This document shows positions 13,892 through 31,700 of a stretch of 64,000 nt of DNA, in pieces. The number at the start of each line of letters is the position of its first letter. Within the stretch, counting starts at the first letter, position 1. Source of the stretch: Edaphochlamys debaryana (taxonomy: Eukaryota > Chlorophyta > Chlorophyceae > Chlamydomonadales); assembly GCA_016858145.1 (NCBI GenBank), contig JAEHOE010000153.1:186001-250000 (forward strand), read 5' to 3'. The translations under genes and the position numbers were made by a program. The notes beneath the pieces were generated by a model that saw only the letters and a list, made by a program, of their open reading frames with translations, did no database searches and was not told where the DNA came from.

Positions 13892-15780
13892 CCTCTTGCT
13901 GTGCCCAGGTGCCGTCGGGCGGGGATTGGGCGTGTGCGGGCCTTCCGCTGTTCTTGTGGCGAGGTTACCTGTGGGTATGGGTTTGGTGGCGGTGCCCTGC
14001 ATCTTGTTGGCCCCATGGGGCATATTTCATGTACCGGTACGTCGATGTCGTGTTGGGTTTAGCCTGTCGCGTGCCGCAATACTGGCGTTCGAACTTTAGC
14101 AGCCATGGACCTCATGCTTACACATTGCAGCGCATGAGCATGGTGGGCGGCGGACAGTCTGGGGGGGGGCTGGGGATACGTCCGGTGTGCGTGCCTGGCC
14201 CCTCCTGGGCTGCAGCAACACTTGTGGGTGAGGGCTTCGATTGGCTTGAAGGCTGCGGCCTCTGTGACACTGCGTGGTGTCGGAAATGAATGCACTGGGG
14301 TTTGGGGATCGTTGCGGGGCGCAAATGCACCCCATGAGGACGCGATGTCCTCCCTGTAACTGGCTGGTTGACGAAATCTCGGGCCGGACCCTGCGCCTGG
14401 AGAACTTGCGTACGCTTTGCTGCTCACATGTCCTGGGCAACCATGAAGAAATGCAGTCGCATATTCAGCTTACTGAGCGCGCACTGCAGCTCGTCCGGTT
14501 CCCCAAAGAGCCAGGGCGTGTCGAGGCGTGGTGCCGTCGCCCAGCCAGCCATGGCAGAGCGTTGCTCTGAAGTCAAGCATTTACAACCAGCGGCCACCCC
14601 CTCGGTATGTCAGTCACAGTCTCAATGAAGAGAAGCGAAACAGAGAGAGGCGTGCCAGCCCAGGCCCGCCGAGCTGAGGCAGCAAACAAGGGAGGCCCGC
14701 ATACCCCTGCATACATCCCAAGTACCAAAGGACGCATATCCTTACCGGTAAGCCAGGCTCAAGCCTCAGCCCCAGCAACCCTCAGAATGCTGTCCCTTCC
14801 TGCACTCCAGCTATGTACGCTCTCCGCCTGGTGCCCTGTTCAAGTTGCTCATCGCAGCCACTTAGGCAGTTCCTGAACCCACTGTCCCTGGAGCGTTTAG
14901 CCGGCCACGCGAAAACACGCAGGCCCCCAGTCGCCCCCGCAAGCCGCTCGCGTTGCTCACACGGGTCGTCGGTACCCCTCCACCTCAACGCCCAGACGTC
15001 AGCCGCTTGCCCGTTAGCTCGCAGGACCACATCGCAACATTCAGTTCCCGTGGGCCGCACCATATCTGCACATGCCAAGCCAGCTGCCGCACCAACGCAC
15101 CGTTGAAAGACCTGGCCCAAAAGAATGAAAGAAAGCCCACGCCGTACGCTCGCCCACCCTGCAGCCTTGGCGCTTAATCACAACAAGAGTCCGCATGCAC
15201 GCGGCCAGCGCAACCCTGCACCCACACTGCTGGGGCAACTGGGCGCGCTACGGGTCCACCCCGGGACCACTTGCCGTACCAGTGCACCAGTGCCTTTCTG
15301 AACCAATATCCGACTCAGAAACATCGTGCCCTCTCCAAGTTTATGGGAGCGCCTGGCTCGCCTGATGCCTTCAGGCCGTGCGTTCCCCGCATGCCCGCTG
15401 CAGGACCGCCACCCAGGTCGTGTCCTTCACCTCGCTATTCGAACCTCCACAGCGGGCATCGCAGCCTATGTAGTCAGGCCGCTATTGCTTAGGCGCCTGT
15501 GCGGAAGGGACACGTGGAGCAATGCTTGTCTAGAAGCGTGGAGACTGGGAACGTGCGGCTGGGCCAGCGCGAAGGTCGGGCGGCAACCGTCGCAGTTAGG
15601 GTGCATGCAGCCGGGACCCTGGGTCACGGAAGCTTGTGCAGGGATGTTCGCACTCTGCACCCCACACATGCCCTCGCAAAGGCATCTGTCTGCTCAGTTC
15701 GACTACATAGGTCCAGAGGGCGGACCCTTGAGGCCAGCCGTCCGCCTGTCACCCTGAGGCCCCCAGCCTGTGCCCCTCAC
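13892..15780. other. Intergenic, nothing recognised
   Basis: Short ORFs occur on both strands, but none has splice support or a recognisable family. No RNA gene or transposon terminus is visible. Confidence 0.4.
14355..14359 (+). promoter_or_regulatory. TGTAA motif, possible poly(A) signal
   Basis: This is the first TGTAA on the plus strand that I found after the MED12 stop at 11694. TGTAA is the usual poly(A) signal of Chlamydomonas relatives. Its distance from 11694 (2.6 kb), and its closer spacing to 13891, fits a longer MED12 transcript or a separate downstream gene. Confidence 0.25.
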
Positions 15781-15933
15781 CTGCACGATGAGGCCGTACC
15801 CCAGCAGCCCCACGACCATGAGGAAGAGGACGTTGAGGCCCCACCGGTCGGGCCCGAACACCGCAAAAGGCGCGATGACTGCCCCCCAGGCAGAGCCAGC
15901 CAGGGACAAGGCCGACTCACCATAGCCCAGCAT
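15781..15933 (-). pseudogene. Orphan exon for a hydrophobic membrane-like peptide
   Basis: On the minus strand a 51-codon exon is bounded by a good acceptor (CTATCACAG) at 15934 and a good donor (GTGAGG) at 15780. It encodes a peptide starting MLGYGESALSLAGSAWG, with two hydrophobic stretches typical of transmembrane helices. It resembles a piece of a multi-pass transporter, but I cannot name the family. No partner exons are visible within 1.5 kb on either side. It may be a gene relic, or an internal exon of a gene whose other exons I missed. Confidence 0.3.
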
Positions 15934-17341
15934 CTGTGATAGCGAGGGGCCCTGCAGGCACGGGCGAGTACCGGTACGGGTGTGATGCGGGGGTACACCG
16001 GATAAGACGTGAGTTGAGGCCCTTGGAAGCAGTCTCCTCTGTTTCTGTAGCCCCTAGGTCGTTGCCAACACCAGCCAAAGGCGGCATGCCAGGTTTGGGG
16101 AGGTCTGCATGCTGGCCCGAAGCCTATCAGCGCTGCAGAGAAGCACGAGTATTGACGCCGTGTGTCCCCCGCCGCTGTCGCTGGTGGTTCTGCTTCTGAG
16201 CCCCGTCAGGCGACACACAGACACGGTCTTCTCCCAGATACCGCGCGTGCACCCGGTGGCTAGTGTTGGCAGGGAAGCCCCCAGACGTGCAGGGAAGTGC
16301 CGCACAGGGGACAACTTGCCTTGACGACGTCCCACACTGCTGCCGCGTCGACTTCTGCGGGCAGGGCGGCGTGGGCTGGAAGGGGCCTGCCAGCCACACG
16401 CGGCGCCCTGCGGGGCACCGCTGTCCATCGGCCGGCCCCTCGAGCGGTCCTTGAAGCGACTGCCGTGCTACACCGGCCCGTTTGCAGGGTGGCCATGCTA
16501 GTAGTGTTGCTCGGTTGCAGCTGGCAGTCGCGCTCGTGGGCTTCCCAAAATCGCGCGGAGTTGTGTGATGGCTCGCAGCACCGACGTATGTCAGGTCACA
16601 CGTGGATATGATAGATACGGTCAAGGGGGCAAACTACCTATGGCGGGAGAAGAAGTGTGCAGGCCCTCGATGTGAGGGCGAGCGTCGGGGAATGCCATCT
16701 TGCTCGCTTTCTCCCGCGCCCAACTCTGCCCTACGACTCATTCTTGGCACTCAAACTGGACGCTCGTATACGTTTGAGGCTTTCTGCACGCCTCGGCACG
16801 GACTGCTCGATTCCGTGTTGAAACTGCATCCGTCGCAGCGTGCAAGTGCACAGCTCAGCTTGTGCCCGCTATACTGAGATGTGGTTCGGCGGACGGAGAG
16901 GATAAGCAAGGCAAGCACGCTGCAGAGTGCACGCGCGGGCAAGTCGGGACTTCTGACGTGCTCGAGAGCCGTGCACAAGCCATGTCCTTGGAGCAGATTC
17001 CGCTTTCTGCTGCCTTCGGCTTGTTCTCAGACTAGACGGGACAGACTTCTCAACTAGCGCTGCGCATGCTCACGTATCCCGCAGGCGTGCCCCGCACACA
17101 GGGCGGACAGCCCTGCGACGTCCCAACACATAACATGTAAGCGCTTTGCCCGTGTGCTGTGGCCGGGGACGATGTTTGGCACGGAGCGGAAGTCGCGCGA
17201 GCTACCACCCCCCCGGCCAGCGCACCCTCCACCCCGGCCTGGGCTGTGCCCTCCGGTGGTCTCTTAGAGGGTTATGTCCATTTGGTACTTTCCCTGCTCC
17301 TCGCCTCTGCAGAACCCTCTACGCGAGTACGGCTCCTTACT
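15934..17341. other. Intergenic, upstream of the GCK-III kinase
   Basis: No coding exon could be supported here. The last few hundred bases probably hold the 5' UTR and promoter of the kinase that starts at 17342. No TATA box was recognised. Confidence 0.35.
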
Positions 17342-22629
<5,288 letters not shown>

Positions 22630-25148
22630 GCGGTGGCGGCCCGGCGGGTGCTGGCGTGCGCCTCGGAGCTGCGAGGAGCTGGCAGGGCGGCGGAGCGGGG
22701 CGCGGTGGCGTTGAGTGCGAGGCATGGCGGCGGAGTCTTTCCGCGCTGTGTGATTGGCTGCTCGCTTGAGCCGAGGGAAGCGTAGGCGCGGTGACTAGCC
22801 GGCCGGCCTTGAAATCGAAAGCCGGAAGCCCGACTGGGGCAGTCCTTCCGCGCTGTGTGTACATCAAGGCCAGTTTAGACGTCAAGCCTTGCGCCGTGGC
22901 GTGTGTGCGCGGAAATGCGGGGTGCTGTGGGCGGCGCAACGGATGATGGCTGCTGCATGCACGGCCTGCGGCAAGGCAACGGCACATCTGGGTACATGCA
23001 TGGGACCGACACGAGACTGAGGGGCACGGGCATGCTAGGTGGGGCGCTGGGCTAGAGGACGCTGTGGCGGCGGCATGGGGGCTGTGTCGGCACACGGGTG
23101 TTCACGTTGGCACGAGGCTGAAAGTGGTGCGTAGGCGCAGGGGGTGGCTGCTAGTGGTAGGTGTTGCATGACCATCGCAGATCAGCTATGGAGGGGGCAC
23201 GAGGCTTTCTAGGCGGCCCTGTGATCACCAGTTAGTGCGTTACGAGGGTGTGCATTGGCGGCAGACGGGACCGCCCTGACGCAGTCATGAGAGTACGGAC
23301 CGGAGGTGTGGGCCCCCGCCCGTCTGCATGATGCTGGGTTGTGGTTGAGGACCTGTGCGGGGCGGTGCTGGGGATGCATGGGAGCAGGGAGGCGGCCATG
23401 GGTGCGTCCTGCACTCGGGGTGGAGCTTAAGCTGGATCGCTGGATGCCCTCATTTCACACATACGAGTCAGCCTTCACTCCACACTTGTCTGCACTTCAC
23501 ACATCCATACAGGCGGTTGTGCAAAGCCTGTAAGACAAGCACAGGGAGGTCTCGGACCCCCGTAGCCCATCGCGCCACCCCGTCTGTCCAGGGGGTAGAA
23601 GAACATCAACGAAGCGAAGCACTTTGGTTGTCCAGGGGGTATGCCCTTCAGGGCTTCAGGGGCCCTCTCTGCCCTCTTCGGGCTCCATTAGGCTCCTCCC
23701 CTTGTCCGCCCTGCGCATCCCCCTCCCCGCATACCAGGCGTGGGTATGGCCGCTTGTGGGCTCAACGAGCGCCCCGGCCGTTGCCGTTGTTGAGGTTGTT
23801 GCCGCCGAGTTGGCAGCTCCTGCCAACTCCGGGCAGGGCTTTGGGGGTTACCGGGACCGTTGAACCCCGTAGGCCGGCGTGAGCCGCCAAGCGCTTAGAA
23901 CCACAAATTATATGCGCAGCCGGAGCGGCAGCTGCGTAACGCTCCAAAACTGGGTGACGCGCAATTCTCGCAACGGTTTCCACGCTGTAGCTGTTATTGT
24001 CGGCCTTGGAGCGCTTAGATGTACAGAGCCATACCGAAGCACTGCTCAGAAGCGCCGGCAGCGCTAGCCTGGGGCCGAGGTGGGGTACGTCGGCACGCCA
24101 GGCCGGACTGGACGATGGCACGTGAACTCAGCTTTGCGGTGGGCCCGCGAGGATGTGCTTGGGAATATGGTTGCAGCGCAGACGCTACTCGAAAGGCGTA
24201 TCCCAACCGAGACTTCCCACGAACTGGCTCACAACAACGGTGCTGGGTACGATACATAGAGCCTTCTGCGGCTGTAAGCGCGTACCTCGCCCAGAGGCGC
24301 CATAGCTCCTCCTTACCCCACACTCCAAAGCTGAAGACATCAGAGCGCTTGAACACCAACGAAGCGTAGCCCAAGCTGCACCACGGAATCCGATTCAGCG
24401 ATTTGGTCTGGCGCGCGCTGGCGCCGGCCAGCGGCGCTGAGGGTGCGCGCTGAGGAATGCAGGTGCGTTCTTGTTGTGTTGGTCTGTGCCACCGCCGAAG
24501 GGCCTGCGGAGCCCGCCGTGATAGAGAACGGGCTCCGCGGGGCGCGGTGTTGCGTCTTGCCAGCCCTTAAGATTGCATCAATGGACTCTTGCCAGGATGT
24601 ACCCTCTGCCGTGTTTCTGGGTCGTTCGCGCCAAGTCGCTGAGGAGCCATTCGGGGATGGGCTTACGCCGTGCCAACGACCGCGCTCTATTGGCCTTGGC
24701 AACTCGCTTAGAGCGCTGGTCTCATGGCGCCGCACGTTGTGGCGGTGGCCCCTGCCCGCCTTTACCGAAGAAATGGAATGGGGCACCCCACCAGCAGCCC
24801 CGCCTGGTCCTCTTGCAAGCCGCGTTAGTTGGACAAACATACTTTGTGCACAGAAACAAGGGCGGGGAAGGATAAACGCAGCGTCGTGGCAGCGTCACGA
24901 CACGCGGCTCCCGCTTTTTCGGCCTTCGCCCCCGGGGCCGGAGGGTGTTTCGGCAAATGCGGGAGGCTTGCGCCCTGACACCTTTCTGCCCCTTTAATAA
25001 CACCAACTACCCTCTAGGACCGATGCGCCCGCAGGCGTATGAGTCCATCAGCCCCACGCTTATCTTGCCAGGCTAGCCGCCAAACCCCCTCAAGGGCCAA
25101 CCTCATTCATAACGAAGACCGCTACGCCCCTCCTTATTTCGCCCGCAG
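22630..25148. other. Kinase 3' UTR and intergenic, with a partial exon copy at 25022-25060
   Basis: The first part is probably 3' UTR. Short ORFs elsewhere show no splice or family support. At 25030-25060 there is a short degraded copy of the acceptor and first codons of the CDKL exon at 25149 (GCCCGCAG followed by GCGTATGAGT). The real first exon of the downstream CDKL gene must lie in this stretch, but I could not identify it. Confidence 0.35.
23529..23533 (+). promoter_or_regulatory. TGTAA, possible poly(A) signal of the GCK-III kinase
   Basis: TGTAA lies 900 bases after the stop at 22629. Long 3' UTRs are common in Chlamydomonas relatives, so this is possible but not certain. Confidence 0.3.
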
Positions 25149-28100
25149 GCCTACGAGTACATAAGCACTGTAGGCGAGGGGGCCTACGGGGAGGTCTGGA
25201 AATGCCAGGAGAGAGCTACAGGCCGCATCGTTGCTATCAAAGGGTTCAAGCAGGCGAGTCAGGACGAGAGAAGGGGGCAACCGGGTCAGGGTTTACTAGC
25301 TTGACGGGCCCCCACCACTTTGCCCGAGAAACAGCATGTGCACATGCGGGTACCGTAACGGTTACCAGAACGCACCTTTCCGTTCTGAGAACCCCTGGCC
25401 GTAGGCGCCCGTGTGTACATGTTTGTGCTCCCTCTCCCTCCTTCCTTACCGCTTGTACTCCCTCCCCCACCCCCCTCCCCCTCAGGCCCATGAGGACAAG
25501 GCCATCATGCGCCTGGCGGTGCGCGAGGCCCGAGTGCTCGAGGGCCTGGACCACCCCAACCTGGTCAAGATGCTGGCCGCTTTCAAGTCCAAGTCAGGGC
25601 GCGTGTACCTGGTTTTTGAGTTCGTGGGCCCCAGCCTGCACGCACAGCTCGACCTGCAGCCCACGGGCCTGGCCCCGCCCGCCACCAAGCTGCTGGCGTG
25701 GCAGCTGATCAACGGGGTGTCGTACCTGCACGATGCGAAGGTGGGCGCGGCTGGCAGGGCGTGTACGAGCAAAAGGGTCACAACAGCTCTAGTGGGCCAT
25801 TCAGTGCCGTCTGGCCGTCCGACCCACATGGCCCTCATCTGAATATGCTGACCCCTCGACCCCAGATCCTGCACCGTGACATCAAGCCCGCCAACGTGCT
25901 GCTGTGCCCCAGCGGTGTGGCTAAGCTGTGCGACTTTGGTTTTGCGCGCTCCGTGAGCTGCGGGCCCCGCGACGTGCAGCGCTGCACCACTTACTGCGTC
26001 ACTCGATGGTACCGGGCGCCAGGTGGGGAGCGGGGAGCAGCAGGGGCGGTGGGGGAGTAACCGGGATACTGAGGCAGCTAGTGTCATGCACCCAGCTGCC
26101 CCCGACCCACATCCTGAGCAGCGAATGGCAGGCCACGGAAGTTCTAATCGAGCCATCAAATCCTGTCCGTACGCAGAGGTGCTCGTGGGCGACCTGTACG
26201 GCGCGGCGGCAGACGTTTGGAGCATCGGCTGTACCCTGGCGGAAACCGCGACAGGACGCGCGCTCTTCCCGGGCAACTCCACGACGGACCAGCTGTACCG
26301 CGTCATGTCGTGTCTGGGGCCCCTGGCGCCGCTGCAGGCTGCCCGCATGAGCATGAACCCCCGACTGGCGCCCATGGCCCACACGGCCCCGCTCATCCGC
26401 AAGACGCTCCGCCAGCGCCTTCCCGAGCTGGAGCCGCGGCTGTTTGAGCTGATCGAGGCGTGTCTGCAGGTCGATCCGCGCCGCCGGCCCACCGTACGGG
26501 AGCTCCTGCAGATGCCGTACTTCTGGGACGCACGCCGGGTTGCCGCCAGCGTGCCGCCGGTCGACAAGCTCATGGTGGCTGCGGCGGCTGGCGAGTTTAC
26601 GAATCTGAAGAGGACGCCGCCGCCGTCTGCAAGCCAGCCCAAGACGCCGGCGCCTGGGTTGGAGCGGCGGCCGACCCCCGAGAGCTCGGTCCAGGCCCCG
26701 GTGGAACGCACCGCCCTTCCCGCCTCCGGTGCTTTGCCCGCTGCCGCTGCCGCCGCTGCTGCCGACGCGGCACCGCCAACCGAGCCCGCGTCTGCGGCGC
26801 CCAACTGCCGGGCGCCCAACTGCCAGGCCGTGGACGCTAGCTTCATGGCCTCCAGCGACACGTGCGGCACCCCCGGCACCACCACCACGGTCGCCAGTCC
26901 GCCCTCGAGCCAGCCCGCCAGCAGCCGCGCCACCCTGGCCGGCCCCGGCTCCATCGCCGCCGCCGCGTCGGCCGTCACGGCCTCGGCCATGCTCCACGCC
27001 GTCGCGGCGGTGGCGGAGGCGCGCCGCCAGGCCGCCGCCAGCCTGACGGCGGTCGCCGACCAAGACCCGCAGCTGTGCGGCGGCGGCAGGTGCAACGCCC
27101 GGCCGCGGGCCACGAGCGCTGTGGCTAGCTGTGGCCCGGACGGCGTGATCCCCGCCCGGCCCCCGGCCGTCAACGCCAGCAGAGACACCGGGTCCAACCC
27201 GACGGCCAAGGCCGCGGCGGCGATGCTTCTGGTGTCGCCCGTCAAGGCCGCACCCGCCGGCGCCGCTGCAGCCACCGCCGCCAGCCCAGCAACCGCCATG
27301 GCCTCCATGCCGCCCGCGCCCGGCTCCTGGGCGGGCCGCGTCTCCTCGGGCTTTGGCTTCCTGCCGTCACTAACCATGGGGCCCAAGGCCAGCTTCGGCC
27401 GGGGTGCCGGCAGCGTACTGGGCGACACGTGGGACGAGGCCGCCACCCCCGTCGGCGCCCCGGAGCTCCACGGCCAGCCAGGGTTCGTGCCGCCGCACGT
27501 GCGGCCGTCGACCCGCGCCCTCAACAGCCTCGAACACCGCCGCCTGGGCTCCGTGCCTTCGCTTGCCCTGGCCGAGACCAAGGGCGCCCGGCTGCTCCTC
27601 CGCTGCGCCACGGCCGTGGGCGAGCTGCTCGACCTCGGCACCAGCCGCCGCGAGAGCTCCGTCGGCAGCATTGGCAGCGCCCAGCGCCCCTGCGCCTCGT
27701 CCGCCCGCGCCAAGGGGGCCTCGGCCAGCGCCACGGGCGAGGACCGGGGCACGAGCGCCAGCACCGGCGCCAACGTGGTGGGCTGCGAGAGCGCCGCCTG
27801 GGCGACGGCGCCGCTGGCGCGGCTGCTGACGAGCAACCCCATCGCCTCGGTCAAGGAGGAGGACGAGGAGGGAACCGACGGCGGCACCAGCCGCCAGCTC
27901 GCCGCCACCACCACCACCGCCGCCTCCACGACGGCGGGTGGCGGCGGCGGCGAGGCCGTGCTGGGCTCCTCCATGCGCAAGTCGTGCAGCCAGCCCGACT
28001 TCTTCGACCTCCACCGCCGCCAGCAGGAGGCGGCCGCCGCCGGCGCCGCGGCCCACGCCGCCCACGCGGCCCACACCGTCAGCACCGTGGACGCTCAGGA

Positions 28101-28707
28101 CGTGGAGTCCCTGCACACAACCGCGCCGGCGTCGTCCGCGCAGGGCCAAGGCCGAGGCCTGGACCCGGACCAGGGGCTGTTCATGGCCGTGGTGGTGGCC
28201 GCGGCCTCGGCCTCGAGCGTCATCGCCAGTGCATCATCCAACCGCAGCTTGAGCCACACCGTTCCTCGGCCGCTGTCACCCTGCATCGAGCAGGCCGCGC
28301 CCGGCACGGCCGCAGCCCACGCCGCCGGCCTGGATGTGCCGGTGCACGATTCCTCCGCCAGCACGGGCGCCGGCGCCGGCGCCGGAGCGGTCCAGGCGTT
28401 TGCGCTGAGCGTGGGCCAGGTGGCCGCTGCGCTGGGGTCTGGCCGCTGGTGCAAGGCCGAGGAGGGCGGGCCCTGCTGCGACGTCGAGGTCGAGGTCCTG
28501 CCGCCGCCCGACCAGGCCGCCGCCCAGGAGGCCGCTGGCGCTGCGGCCGGCGCTGCCACGGCACCCGGCGCCTGCAACGCGGTGGCTCACGTGTCAATGC
28601 CGGAGAGTGACAGGGGCCACAAGGGTGTGGCTCCGCGGGCCAAGGGCGGCAAGGGCTGGGTGAGGACGATTCAGAAGGTGCTGGCCTGTGGCGTGCGTCG
28701 CATGTGA
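25149..28707 (+). CDS. CDKL-family protein kinase, copy 1 (5' end missing from model)
   Basis: Predicted cyclin-dependent-kinase-like kinase. In Chlamydomonas this family (LF5, FLS1, FLS2) controls flagellar length and disassembly, so a ciliary role is inferred. Exons: 25149-25253, 25486-25740, 25866-26022, 26177-28707, giving 1015 residues plus an unresolved first exon, because no in-frame ATG precedes the acceptor at 25147-25148. Kinase signals: GEGAYGEV loop, VAIK lysine, [11 protein letters not shown] helix [18 protein letters not shown], then TTY followed by [12 protein letters not shown] sits where CDKL kinases carry the dual-phosphorylated T-x-Y. DVWSIGC and FPG follow, and the kinase domain ends at MPYFWDARR. 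The remaining 700 or so residues are Ala-rich with islands conserved in copy 2 ([31 protein letters not shown]). The first intron has a GC donor (CAG/GCGAGT), forced by the reading frame. Confidence 0.8.
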
Positions 28708-31700
28708 CGCAGGCAACAGCGGAGTTCTGGACGGCCGAACCAATGTACAGCCGTAAACGGTTGAGAGAGAGCTGCAGACACGTACCTACAAGAGCTGAGC
28801 TGCAGGAGAGTCATTGTGCCCATTTGACGTGAGTGCGCACGTGGGCGATCTGTTCAAGTGTTGAGTTTGTTTAGGGGTTCGTTTTCTAGCTTCAGTGGTG
28901 TGGGTTGCCTCTAGGGGCACGCTAGTGCGCTAACCACAAAGAGGCATGAGCAATGCCGGCTAACGGCATGGAAGGGGGCCACTAGGCAGCCCTGGTCGGT
29001 GCACAGGCCATTGACTTAGCCTGGTGAAGGTCAGGGCTGCACCGTGAAATACCATCCATGCTGGGCTGACCATGCGCAACTATATTATGTTTGATCACAT
29101 TCGGCTTTGTCTTAATGGCAGGAGTTTGGGCCGCGCGGTTTGGGGGCTGGTGCCCGCCGCACCGCGTCGCGCCACGCTCGCGTGCAGCATTAGGGTCGTC
29201 TCTCTCTTTTTTTGTGGCGTGCAGGGAGCAGCAATTGCTGCTTCCGGTTGCCAGCATCCGCGCGACAAGCCACCTTTCTAGGCCTGACCGTGCGCTGGCA
29301 GCGTCTTCTTTTCTTTTTAACCTTGGTGAGTGGGTGTATGCGCGATCTGCACTGTGGAGTGTGGGGTGTTGGTCTGAGTTGACAGCAAGGCTGGGTACTT
29401 TGTGTCCTACTATTCTTCCCCTGGCGCCTACTCGCGCCTCTAGCCCTTCTGTTGAGCGGCCGTGAGAACCGTGCCCTATGCCCGCAACCCTGGCTTGTCG
29501 GGGGGGCGGCAGGATGTGGCAGCAATAAGGGCGTCGCTCGTGCCGCCAGGTACGGGTGTTCGGCTTCCTGTGAGAGGTGTAGTAGCTAATACTTGCGTTC
29601 TTCTTTGCTCATTAAGATGGCACAAGAGTGGTTGCCTGCTTTGAGGGGCCTCTGAGAGGAGGCGAGTACGAGACGCGGAGAGGTGCTTTGGGCAGGGGTG
29701 ATTGGACTTGTGAGTGGGGCGGTTGCTGCGTTCGTGCGAGGGGTGCATGTGTGAGTGTCGGCGTGGGCGGTTGGGGGCACGCCACAGTGTCCGCTGAGAG
29801 CAAGACAAGTAAGCGAGCGGAAGTGGAGAGGATGTGCTGAGGATTCCCTCAATGCCGGGAAATCTGCCAGCACGCTTAGCGATGAGGTGTGCCAAGGTGT
29901 CATGTCCCTGGCTGGGCTACATGTGTTCTTTCGACCCGTTTCGGGCCGTTTAGTAGGGGGTCGACAGGAAGAGCTTCTAGGCGTGTTTCTGCAAGCTCTG
30001 TCAAGCAGCTGCGTGGGCAGCCTAGAGCGCTCTCCGCCGCAGCTGCTAAATAACATGGTTTATGGGCGCTAGATGCGTGGGGTGGGGCGAGTAGAGGAGT
30101 GGTGGAGCATGGCACTCTTAGAGGGTGCGGCGAAACGGAGCGGTAGCTCAAAGGAACTCGAGGTTTGTGGTCGTCTCAGCATACATTCTGCACTTGGAAG
30201 CCCTTGTACAGTTCTCTAGGGCCACAATCGTATGTTTCCGGGTTGGTTGTTGCAGTCGTTGCCGCACTGAGGAGCAATTGTTGAGTGAAGTTTGGGCGGC
30301 TGGCCTCTGGCGCTCGTCCGTGGTTGTGCACCTGTCCCAACCGCTGTCCCTGGCGGCAGTCGGCTGGGCTGAAGGTGGGTGGCGCATGAGAGGAAAGGGC
30401 CATATGTGAGGATCATGGGAGGGCCTGGCTCAGGGGCCAAGCTCCAATTGAATGGCGGTTTCGGGAGGTGAGGAGTGGCGATCTACGGTAGCTGGGTTGG
30501 CGCTGTGAGGGCGCTGAAGGGAAGGGGCGAAGTGATGCGTGCGGGACTGCGGGTCCTTGCCATTGAATTGCACTGCAGTGCCGGCAGAGATTGCCCCTGC
30601 GTACGAAGTCTGGCCTTTGCCGTAGTCCGAACAGGGCTGCGTAACTGACAATCCTGTAATCATTCATGACTTGCTGTGCCCCTCAATCATAGGAGTGCAG
30701 CGCCCAGATTCCCGCAGTCGCTGATGGTGCACGCAGCTCGACCCCAGACCAGGCACTCGCCCTGACTCTGCACAGGGATAACTGGCTTGTGGCAGCCAAG
30801 CGTTCATAGCGACGTTGCTTTTTGATCCTTCCCCTTCCCTCACCTAAGAAGGGTGTCTGTCCCTCCTCAGGACAGGGAAAAGGGCTGAGCCCCAAACCCC
30901 GCGAGGCCGGGCAGCACTGGGGCCGCGCAATCAAGCACTACGCCCCACAGCGCACGGACTAAACCCACGCCGCCATAAGTTGGGGGCCTTCGCAACCCCG
31001 CAATGCCGGACTTTGCCGGTTGGGTTGGGCGCACATTCACATGCACCCTCCAAAAGATAGAAAGAGAAGATGTCCGTCTCCCTCTCTCTTCCCTAACCTA
31101 AAATTGAGGGGTGCAAGGGTATAGCAAGCCTGACCGGCAGCTCTTCGTGTGGAGCGATCGCGTTAAGGTGCCGTATCTCTTGCACAAGCCTCCGCCACGG
31201 ATCAGACGGATGAGCTGGGCGCGCGCGTTGCCCGCAAGGCAGCGGTTTGATCCATCAGGAAGTCCTCGGTGTTTACAATGAAGGACCCCCCTGGGGTCAC
31301 AGCGCTGAACGCTGGGGCCAAGCGACCCACCTCACGGGCTTGCCCCCTGCAAGCCAGAACGCAAGTCCCTGTCATAACTTGCACTGACCACACTCAGGTC
31401 CCACCTTAGTCCTTGGCACGCAATGACCATGCTCAGCGTGTATCGATGGCCCCTCCTCGGCCGCGCCTCCTACCAGTAACCGTTCACCGTTCATCATGTG
31501 CTCACACTGTTGGCCGTACACCTCTCGATCCTGGCTCTCCCGACCCCACATTCACTCCCACTCTGCGGCTCCCTCCCGTTTGTTATGCGCCGCAGAGGGC
31601 TATGTCCCCTTTCCGCAAGATGCACATCCCATCAAACGCCACGTGTAGCTCACCCGGTCCCCGCCCCTGCCCTGCGGCTCCCTTCCGTTTGTCAGGATCC

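Noticed and set aside
25482..28085. Long minus-strand open frame of more than 860 codons
   Set aside because: It is the antisense shadow of the CDKL copy 1 exons in GC-rich DNA. The plus strand carries kinase motifs and splice sites; the minus strand has neither.
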